A stretch of DNA of 64,000 nucleotides from Acrocarpospora catenulata (GTDB taxonomy: Bacteria; Actinomycetota; Actinomycetes; Streptosporangiales; Streptosporangiaceae). Positions 30,833-37,083 of this stretch are shown here, piece after piece. The position numbers and the translations under genes are program-made. The notes under the pieces are model-generated. The model searched no databases. It saw only the letters and a program-made list of their open reading frames with translations, and was not told the origin of the DNA. The stretch lies in assembly GCF_018476525.1 (NCBI RefSeq), contig NZ_JAHCST010000003.1, positions 62,001 to 126,000 on the forward strand. Reading direction: 5' to 3'. Numbering within the stretch: the stretch's first letter is position 1; every line of letters begins with the position of its first letter.

Positions 30833-31468
30833 TCAGATGTCCGCCACTTCCACCGTCCACGCGCACAGCGTGCCGTTCACCTGCAGGTGGAAGGTTCCCG
30901 CCCGATACTGCGGGGTGCGCTTATCGGCCTTGGTGCCGATTTCGTTCGCCACCAGATCGACGATCTGCGTTCCATCCATGACGGTGATCGACATGGCGCC
31001 CTGGCCCGCCACGTTGTTTGTGCAGTCGAAGGTGTAGTGGACCTCCCACGAGTCGTCCACCGTGAACCGCTGCGTGTTCTTCTTGCCGTCCCCGCTGTCG
31101 GTCAGCAGCACCCCGCGCGGCTGGGCCGGCTGGGATGAGGCGGCGGCAGCCGGCGGCGGCTCCGTGCTGGGTGCGGTCCCCGTTGAGGGCTGCTCCGCGG
31201 GGGGCTGTTCGGCCGGGGGTTGCTCCGCGATGGCGGTCCCGCCCGTGGCCTCCTGGACGATACTCGACCGGGAGTCCGGCTCCGTTGCGACGGTCGTGGC
31301 CGTGTCGTTCACCGCCAGCAGGACCGCGCAACTGCCGAGGATGGTCAACGCGACCGCCCCGACCACGACCAGGATCAGCGCGGTGTTGCTGTGGCGCGGC
31401 GGCGGGGGAGGGGGCGGGTAGTACCCGGGCTGCTGGCCGTACGGGGGCTGACCGTATTGCTGGGACAT
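30833..31468 (-). CDS. Membrane-anchored protein with Pro-rich tail and extracellular domain
   Basis: 211 residues. An N-terminal Pro/Gly/Tyr-rich cytoplasmic segment ('QPPYGQQPGYYPPPPPPP') precedes one membrane helix ('ALILVVVGAVALTILGSCAVL', ~30-52). A disordered EQPPA-repeat linker (~70-115) and a C-terminal β-domain with two Cys (~125-205) follow. This layout is common for actinobacterial surface proteins. It is the last intact gene before the tadA remnant on the right and may belong to the element. Confidence 0.6.
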   Translation of the reverse strand: MSQQYGQPPYGQQPGYYPPPPPPPRHSNTALILVVVGAVALTILGSCAVLLAVNDTATTVATEPDSRSSIVQEATGGTAIAEQPPAEQPPAEQPSTGTAPSTEPPPAAAASSQPAQPRGVLLTDSGDGKKNTQRFTVDDSWEVHYTFDCTNNVAGQGAMSITVMDGTQIVDLVANEIGTKADKRTPQYRAGTFHLQVNGTLCAWTVEVADI

Positions 31469-31603
31469 GGGGGGCTCCAGGGACAGGCTGGCGTTGACCC
31501 TTCGTGGACGGATGGTCTATCAACGTGGTTGACGTCGTCGCCTCTCTCGCCCAAATTTTCATCGCGCTGTTATCGGCCAAGTGTTGGTGTTTATTCGAGA
31601 TTC

Positions 31604-31948
31604 GGCGACCTCCTCAGCGCTTTGAACACCGGCCACGAAGGCGGTTGCGGCACCCTCCACGCCAACACCGCCGCCGATGTCCCACCCCGCCTGGAAGCCC
31701 TCGCCTGCGCCGCCGGCCTCACCCGCGAGGCCGTCCACAGCCAACTCGCCGCCGCCCTCGACGCCGTCATCCACCTGACCCGCCACCCCCAGTCAGGCCA
31801 ACGCCAGGTCTCCGAAATCTGCCTCCTCCAACGTTCCCCCTCCGGCTTCGTCACCGCCCTCCCCGCCCTGACCTCGACCCCCACCGGCACCCTCCAAGCG
31901 GGCCCAGCCCTCCCTTTCCTCAAGTCCCGCTGCCCCACCCTTCTCTGA
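31604..31948 (+). pseudogene. tadA: Truncated tadA/cpaF: C-terminal fragment of a type IV pilus ATPase
   Basis: About 115 codons matching the C-terminus of TadA/CpaF ATPases: 'DLLSALNTGHEGGCGTLHAN' (the motif near the end of the ATPase core) and 'LEALACAAGLTREAVHSQLAAALDAVIHLTR'. The Walker A/B region and everything N-terminal is absent; homology starts at about 31604, and upstream sequence has no related frame. TadB and TadC genes follow in the normal order. The truncation point probably marks the right end of the inserted accessory DNA; the 5' part of tadA should lie at its left end. Confidence 0.75.
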
Positions 31949-32074
31949 TCACCATGACCGTGAAACTCAAGGCCCAGCGGCAGGGAGGACATCCCTTGAA
32001 GGAGGTCGCAGGCACCTTCGTGGTCTGGTCGCAAATGCCCAGTGGAGTTCAGTCGCGAGAAGGGGGAGAGTTAG

Positions 32075-32797
32075 GTGGGTGCCTTCGGTTGGGGCCTGGT
32101 CGCGACTCTGACGGGCGGTATCGCAGGCTGGCTATGGTTCGGCCCAACGCGAGCATCTGCACGACTGACCGCGATCGCCAGCAGCCCAACCCGCCCATGG
32201 CCTTCGCTCCTGTACGGCTTCCGCCGCACCCGCCCGGCCAAACAGGCAGCCGCATGGCGCACGTCATCGATCGAACTATGCCAAGCCATCGCGGCCGAAC
32301 TGGCCACAGGCCGAACCGCCGGCGACGCCCTGAGCCGCGCGATCACCTCGACCGACTTCCCCGACCCCACCAGAATGACGCCAGTCCTGGCAGCCGCCCG
32401 CGACGGCGGCGACATCGCGACAGCCCTACGCCAGGCAGCCCCTCCCACCGGCGGCGAAGGGCTCCTCCGCCTCTCCTCCTGCTGGCACGTCAGCACCACC
32501 ATAGGCGGCGGCCTCACCACCCTCATCGAACGAGTAGCCACCTCCCTCCGAGACCTGGAAGCCCACCGCCAGGACATCTCCGCCCAACTAGCAGGCCCCC
32601 GAGCCACCGCCCGCCTCCTCGCCGCCCTCCCCGCCCTAGGCCTCCTCCTGGCAGCCGCCCTGGGCATGCAGCCCCTCCCCTTCCTCTTCACCACCCCCGC
32701 CGGCCTCGCCTGCCTCATCCTCGGCCTCACCCTCAACGCCCTCGGCCTCCGATGGACCAACCACCTCGTCACCAAAGCCGAACAGACCTGCCTCTAA
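32075..32797 (+). CDS. tadB: TadB-type pilus assembly membrane protein
   Basis: 240 residues from GTG 32075 with a GGGGGAGAG ribosome site. An N-terminal membrane segment is followed by a T2SS_F domain ('WRTSSIELCQAIAAELATGR', 'PVLAAARDGGDIATALRQAA', 'LSSCWHVSTTIGGGLTTLIE'). Two C-terminal membrane segments (~190-235) follow, with 'GPRATARLLAALPALGLLL' between. It is the inner-membrane platform protein of Tad/Flp pili. It lies downstream of the tadA fragment as in Mycobacterium (Rv3659c-Rv3658c). Confidence 0.85.
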   Translation: MGAFGWGLVATLTGGIAGWLWFGPTRASARLTAIASSPTRPWPSLLYGFRRTRPAKQAAAWRTSSIELCQAIAAELATGRTAGDALSRAITSTDFPDPTRMTPVLAAARDGGDIATALRQAAPPTGGEGLLRLSSCWHVSTTIGGGLTTLIERVATSLRDLEAHRQDISAQLAGPRATARLLAALPALGLLLAAALGMQPLPFLFTTPAGLACLILGLTLNALGLRWTNHLVTKAEQTCL

Positions 32798-32840
32798 CCC
32801 CGCCCATCACCTCCTCTCAATCGCGTAGGAGGACCAACCC

Positions 32841-33851
32841 GTGAGCTGCCCACGCGCCCGCCGCTTGAGCCGGCTTGAGCGGAGTCGCCATGTTTCGCCC
32901 GTGCCGGATTCGATGACGGTCGCCTTCTCGCACACGGGTGAGAGTGCCTCCGTGGTGGGTCGTGAGGCGGTGAGAAGGCTGGGTGCTCGAAGAAGGGCGC
33001 TCGTCCCATGTTCATCTTCGGAGGCTGTGGTGTTTGTTCTCTTGAGTGCGGTGTTGGCCGCGCTGGCCGTCTGGGCCTGGCCTGTCCGCCGGAGGCCCGA
33101 GGATCGGCTTTCGCGAGTGCGTGAAACGCCGGGGGAAGGAACCGCGCGCAGGAGCGTGGGCACCCGCGGAGGTGGCGCATCGATGACCGGTGACGTCGTG
33201 GGTGATGTGGACGCAGTAGGGGTGGATGGGCGTGGGTCTGCGGAAGTTCGCGCATACGGGGCTGTGGCGATTGTCGCCGGGCCTGCTGGCGTGCTGACCT
33301 TTCTCACAGTGGGCGGGTTGTTTGGGGTGGTTGCTGGTGTCTTGGTGGCTTCAGGATTGATTGTCGTAATTCGACGGAGAGAATCGCCGGACGCTCGTCG
33401 CCGAAGGGAGCAACTCACGGCGGATCTGCCGTTCCTCGCGGATCTGGTGGTGGCGTGCCTGCGAGCGGGCCAGCCCTTGAGCGGGGCCGTCGACACGGCC
33501 TCCAGGGCCGTTGGAGGCCCCCTGGGCGCCCGTCTCTCATGGATAGCGGCTCAGATGCGCCTCGGCGCCGACCCGGCATCCGCATGGTTGCTGCTCGCTG
33601 ACGAGAAGCCACTGGCGACGTTCGCCCGAACCATGTCCAGAGCCATGGAAAGCGGCGCTCCGGTCGCGGACGTACTCACCCGCCTTGCGGAGGACGCCCG
33701 CCACGCCCACCGCGCGACCTCATCCGCCACCGCCCGAAAAGCAGGAGTCCACGCCGTCGCACCACTCGGCCTGTGCTTCCTGCCCGCCTTCGTCTTCCTC
33801 GGCATCATCCCCGTAGTGGCAGGTCTGGCCACCCAGGTCCTCATGCCTTGA
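32841..33851 (+). CDS. tadC: TadC-type pilus assembly membrane protein
   Basis: 336 residues from GTG 32841, which has a near-perfect AGGAGG ribosome site; GTG 33030 also has GGAGG upstream and would give a 273-residue protein starting at the first membrane helix. A membrane segment near 'VVFVLLSAVLAALAVWAWP', a second pair around residues ~140-175 and a T2SS_F domain ('LPFLADLVVACLRAGQPLSGAVDTA', 'RTMSRAMESGAPVADVL') end in a C-terminal membrane helix. Second platform protein of the Tad system. Confidence 0.8.
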   Translation: MSCPRARRLSRLERSRHVSPVPDSMTVAFSHTGESASVVGREAVRRLGARRRALVPCSSSEAVVFVLLSAVLAALAVWAWPVRRRPEDRLSRVRETPGEGTARRSVGTRGGGASMTGDVVGDVDAVGVDGRGSAEVRAYGAVAIVAGPAGVLTFLTVGGLFGVVAGVLVASGLIVVIRRRESPDARRRREQLTADLPFLADLVVACLRAGQPLSGAVDTASRAVGGPLGARLSWIAAQMRLGADPASAWLLLADEKPLATFARTMSRAMESGAPVADVLTRLAEDARHAHRATSSATARKAGVHAVAPLGLCFLPAFVFLGIIPVVAGLATQVLMP

Positions 33852-34041
33852 ACGCGAGTGTCAACGAACATGCCGTTGTCGAGATGGACGGCCAGTAACC
33901 GTCCTGGCTGACGGCCATCAGAAATCGCGCAGAGCCGAGCCCAAGAGAGTGCTTACTGCGATCCTGGCAGTGACCTGTACCCATCCGGCACTGAACTCCA
34001 CTCGCCTAACGCCAACCCCGCCAATACACAGGCGCCGCACC

Positions 34042-34153
34042 TGTGGATGAAGTTATCCACAACTGTGGACAACGCCCCCCTGTCTTGTGACTGAAGGCCG
34101 TATCGGCTGGTCAAAGTCCCGGGAAGTTATCCACAGCCTTTCGGATATCCACA
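34042..34153. promoter_or_regulatory. Cluster of DnaA-box-like sequences
   Basis: Within ~110 bp there are TTATCCACA at 34053 and 34127, TTGTCCACA (complement strand) at 34064, and one-mismatch copies TCATCCACA (complement, 34042) and ATATCCACA (34145). The cluster lies in a ~400-bp gene-free gap (33852-34247) between tadC and the DUF4244 gene. The stretch has no other gene. No dnaA or dnaN is adjacent, so this is not the normal oriC context. Confidence 0.65.
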
Positions 34154-34247
34154 GAATCGCATTCGGCCCCAGCGAGAAACGGCAAGTACATGCACTCTGA
34201 ACGTGGCTGCGGACGGAGGGCCCGTCCCAGGCTCGTAGGAGGCCCAA

Positions 34248-35114
34248 ATGCGCGTGCGGACCACCGAGCACCCCCAGAACACCCACCCGCTCCATCCAAT
34301 CCCACCCGCCATCTCACCTCGCCGACACTCCACCCCCACCCCATCGGATCAGCGGGTTGCCCTGCCCTTCAGCATCGTCGGTTCGACTGGCACGCCCAGG
34401 CTGGTAGTGCGGGAGACCGGCGATTCGCAGCCATTGGATCGATCCCGGCTTGCCGGAACGGCCCCATCGATGCACCAGCCGGTAGCGACGCGTGACCGGA
34501 GCTTGCCAGCGGGCGGTACGACCCCTCGCGGTATGCGCCCGGCGGGTGGTACGCCACCTCGCGGTATGGGCTCGGCGGGTAGTACGGCACCTACTGGTAC
34601 GGGCTCGGCGGGTGGCACGGCCCCTCGCGGTATGCGCTCGGTGGGCGCTATCTGCTCCGTCCATGCCGTGGCATCGCGAAGTGCGGTTGTCCCCGCGCCG
34701 CGTCCCGCGGTCGAGTCCACGCATGAGTTCGGGGCGGGGAACGTTCGGGCGGCTGTCTCGTCGCCCCCGGCCGAGGCTGATCAGAATCAGGGGACTGTCA
34801 TTCACGTGGATCGTTGGCCAGGTCGCCAGGGCCAGCTGGTCCTGGTGGAGGGAGGTGGTGAAGCGGCGAAGGTGCTGCTTCCCAAGACTCGGCGACAGCG
34901 GCTCAGCCTGGTGAACCGCGCCCGGAACCTGGGTGTCCAGTGGACGCTCGCCGCCCGCACGCGAAGCGACGCCGGCATGTCCACCGCCGAATACGCCGTC
35001 GGAACGATCGCGGCCTGTGGCTTCGCAGCCCTGCTCTTCAAGGTGGTGACCTCAGGCGAAGTCCAGCAGATGCTCTCCGCCCTGGTCCAGAAGGCCCTCA
35101 ACCTGGCTGGTTAG
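34248..35114 (+). CDS. DUF4244 (Flp-pilin-like) protein with long repetitive N-terminal extension
   Basis: 288 residues. ATG 34248 is supported by AGGAGG five bases upstream. The last ~55 residues ('DAGMSTAEYAVGTIAACGFAALLFKVVTSG...') are DUF4244, a small Flp-pilin-like module (Rv3656c type). Family members are usually short, so the ~230-residue Pro/Ser/Gly-rich extension is odd. It contains four 33-bp tandem repeats ('PAGGT.PRGM' units) and several alternative internal starts; a shorter product from GTG 34911 is possible. A prepilin-type protein of the Tad system. Confidence 0.6.
   Translation: MRVRTTEHPQNTHPLHPIPPAISPRRHSTPTPSDQRVALPFSIVGSTGTPRLVVRETGDSQPLDRSRLAGTAPSMHQPVATRDRSLPAGGTTPRGMRPAGGTPPRGMGSAGSTAPTGTGSAGGTAPRGMRSVGAICSVHAVASRSAVVPAPRPAVESTHEFGAGNVRAAVSSPPAEADQNQGTVIHVDRWPGRQGQLVLVEGGGEAAKVLLPKTRRQRLSLVNRARNLGVQWTLAARTRSDAGMSTAEYAVGTIAACGFAALLFKVVTSGEVQQMLSALVQKALNLAG
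34509..34640 (+). repeat. Four 33-bp tandem repeats inside the DUF4244 gene
   Basis: Units of exactly 33 bp starting GCGGG(C/T)GGTACG and ending CTCG/CCG (34509, 34542, 34575, 34608), encoding PAGGT.PRGM-type units in frame. A partial fifth follows. Copy number could vary between strains. Confidence 0.8.
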
Positions 35115-35189
35115 TCCCCGAATCAACCGAATCTCGACAGGGCAACCCCCATGAAACGCGCCCTCCGACGCTTGCACCTCCTCGGCCAT

Positions 35190-35324
35190 GCCTGTAGCTC
35201 GCGCCTGCTCGGGCATGCTTGTGGCTCGCGCCTGCTCGGGCATGTCTGTGGCTCGCGCCTGCTCGGGCATGCTTGTGGCTCGCACCTGCTCGGCCACGCC
35301 TGCGGCTCGCACCTACTCGACCAT
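35190..35324 (+). repeat. Five 27-bp tandem repeats
   Basis: Units of exactly 27 bp (35190, 35217, 35244, 35271, 35298), each with CTCGC(G/A)CCTGCTCGG(G/C)CA(T/C) at the core. An open frame through them encodes nonamer LLGHACGSR repeats. They lie between the DUF4244 and TadE genes and are probably untranslated or form a repetitive leader of the TadE frame. Confidence 0.8.
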
Positions 35325-35520
35325 GGCCGTCGCTCGACGGGTGACGCGCTCAACCTGCAGGCCAGCCAGTTCATCCCCCAGAGTCCCAATCCATGCCGTC
35401 AAAACCCACAGCTCGATCTTGAGGTATGTGAGCCGACTCGGCCGATCCCCGGGTCGAACCCCCGAATCCGTGATTCTCACGAAATCCCTGAGCCGGTGCA
35501 TCCGGTAGACCACGTCGCTC

Positions 35521-35760
35521 CGAGCCGGGGCCGCGGTCGGGTGCGCGGTCGGGTGCGCGGTCGGGATCGCAGTCGGAGTCGCAGTCGGCTTCGGGTTCGG
35601 GGTCACGCATGGGTTCGGGGTCGCGCATGGGGGCGCGGTTGGGTTCGGCGTCCCGGTCAGGTTTGGGTTCGGGGTCGTGGATGGGGTGGCGGTCGGGTTT
35701 GGGGGTGGAGTTGGGTTGGGAGTTGGGCTCGGGGACGGGGCTTTCGCTGGGTTCGGCGTG
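35521..35760 (+). repeat. Degenerate GGTCGGGTGCGC-type simple repeat upstream of tadE
   Basis: About 240 bp of 6- to 12-bp repeats (GGTCGGGTGCGC, GGTTCGGGGTCG, GGGTTTGGG). It gives Arg/Gly/Trp-rich peptide in one frame and is likely non-coding leader between the minisatellite and tadE. Confidence 0.6.
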
Positions 35761-35771
35761 TTCGTCGGGGC

Positions 35772-36122
35772 ATGGGGGATGCGGGGTCGGTGACTGCCGA
35801 GATGGCGGTTGCCTTGCCAACGCTGGTGGTTGTTCTCGGGGCGGCGTTGTGGGCCATTGCGGTGGTTTGTGCGCAGCTTGAATGTGTGGACGCGGCTCGG
35901 GCCGGTGCTCGGGCCGCGGCCCGCGGGGAATCCGTCGAAGCTGTTCGCGAGGCGGCAATTCGCTCGGCTCCCGATGGAGCGAGAGTTACAGTCGCCATCG
36001 GTGAAAATCTTGTCCGAGTAACAATAACCGCAGATATAGGCCCCCGAGTGGGTCATATCGTCTCCCCGATAACCGTTGTCGCTTCCGCGTCATCAATATC
36101 GGAGCCAGGGCTGTCGCTCTAA
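35772..36122 (+). CDS. TadE-like pseudopilin
   Basis: 116 residues from ATG 35772; the frame is open to 35151, but the upstream part is only repeats. 'GSVTAEMAVALPTLVVVLGAALWAIAVVCAQLECVDAARAGARAAARG' is a TadE domain (E-containing start of the hydrophobic helix plus the conserved D-A-ARAGAR segment). Minor pilin of Tad pili, as Rv3655c. No strong ribosome site is seen before 35772; the start is uncertain. Confidence 0.75.
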   Translation: MGDAGSVTAEMAVALPTLVVVLGAALWAIAVVCAQLECVDAARAGARAAARGESVEAVREAAIRSAPDGARVTVAIGENLVRVTITADIGPRVGHIVSPITVVASASSISEPGLSL

Positions 36123-36343
36123 GCGCACCCACAAAGAATGTAGAAGGTCACCGCTTCTCCCCATTTACGCCAGGGGTGACGACTTCCCGCCGTGCGGGCT
36201 CTCAGGGCGGCGGTGAGCACGACGACGCCGATCGCGTAGATGGCTCACAAAGAATCAGTGTTGAAAAGAGGAGTAAGGACGCATAGAGGAAAGTGGGCGC
36301 GGAGGAAAGCGGCACGGAGGAAAGTGCATCGAAGAAAGGGTGG

Positions 36344-36715
36344 ATGGAGGAAAGGGTGGATGCTCGGGAGCGGGGGAGCGGGACGGTTTGGGTGGTTGCT
36401 GTTATGGGGGTTGTTTGGGTTGTGGTGGTGATTATGGTTTGGGTTGGGGTTGTTCGGGTGGGGCGGCATCGGGCGCAGGTTGCGGCTGATCTTGGTGCGC
36501 TGGCGGGTGCGAAGCAGGCATTTGTTTCGGAGGATGTTGCTTGTGGTGAGGCAAGGCGTGTGGTTGAGGCCAACACCGCTCAGTTAACGTCCTGTGTGGT
36601 TTCGGGCGGCGTAGTTGATGTTTCCGTTGCGGTTGCGATGACGCTCCCAGGATTGGGTGCGCGCATCGCCACCGCTTGGGCAAAAGCTGGGCCTGCCGAA
36701 GTTGGTCTCCCCTGA
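36344..36715 (+). CDS. Rv3654c-like TadE-family protein
   Basis: 123 residues from ATG 36344; GTG 36293 in frame would add 17 residues rich in AGGAAAG-type repeats. 'RERGSGTVWVVAVMGVVWVVVVIMVWVGVVRVGRHRAQVAADLGALAGA' is the pattern of the Rv3654c family: a short leader, one hydrophobic segment and the A-D-L-GALA motif. Closes the tad cluster as in Mycobacterium. The 36270-36370 region has imperfect 17-bp repeats. Confidence 0.75.
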   Translation: MEERVDARERGSGTVWVVAVMGVVWVVVVIMVWVGVVRVGRHRAQVAADLGALAGAKQAFVSEDVACGEARRVVEANTAQLTSCVVSGGVVDVSVAVAMTLPGLGARIATAWAKAGPAEVGLP

Positions 36716-36862
36716 AGCATTTACATGCGAATCGGCTAGGGCTGGCTGGACACGCTGCACGGCCTGGTCAACTTCCCGTCGCGGCGGCCACTTTTTGCGT
36801 GGCCTTCACCCGTTCGGCGGAGCGGTGGCTGGCATGACCCTCAAACAAGATTTATCGCTCTC

Positions 36863-36952
36863 GGGGTGGGACATACTGTGAATGATGACGTCCCACTCCG
36901 ACGGCCGGGTTACCTCGCGGCGTTCTCTATCGCCTCGGTTTCCGCGATAGAG
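36863..36952. terminator. Two hairpins between convergent tad and helicase genes
   Basis: Stem GGGGTGGGAC / GTCCCACTCC (36863-36899) and stem CTCTATCGC / GCGATAGAG (36925-36952) lie in the 370-bp gene-free gap between the convergent gene ends (36716-37083). The rest of the gap shows no gene. Confidence 0.5.
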
Positions 36953-37083
36953 GAACTATTTCGATCAGGCGGATAAACTGGGACCGTAGGGGGCGCTCCA
37001 CCCACCCGCAGATCCAGCGTGTCCTCCGCTGTTCCCGCCGGTCCCTGGCGGCCACTGGGACAAATTGGATGATGAAGGTAGGA

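Noticed and set aside
35430-35520. tRNA-like T-arm words (GGGTTCGACCC) on the minus strand
   Set aside because: The flanking bases do not form a T-stem of five pairs around the loop, and no acceptor stem or anticodon arm fits. It arises from the palindrome GGTTCGACC.
35151-35771. N-terminal 207 residues of the open frame leading into tadE
   Set aside because: It consists of the 27-bp minisatellite and the simple repeat, without ribosome site or homologous domain. I kept only the TadE part as coding but cannot exclude a fused product.
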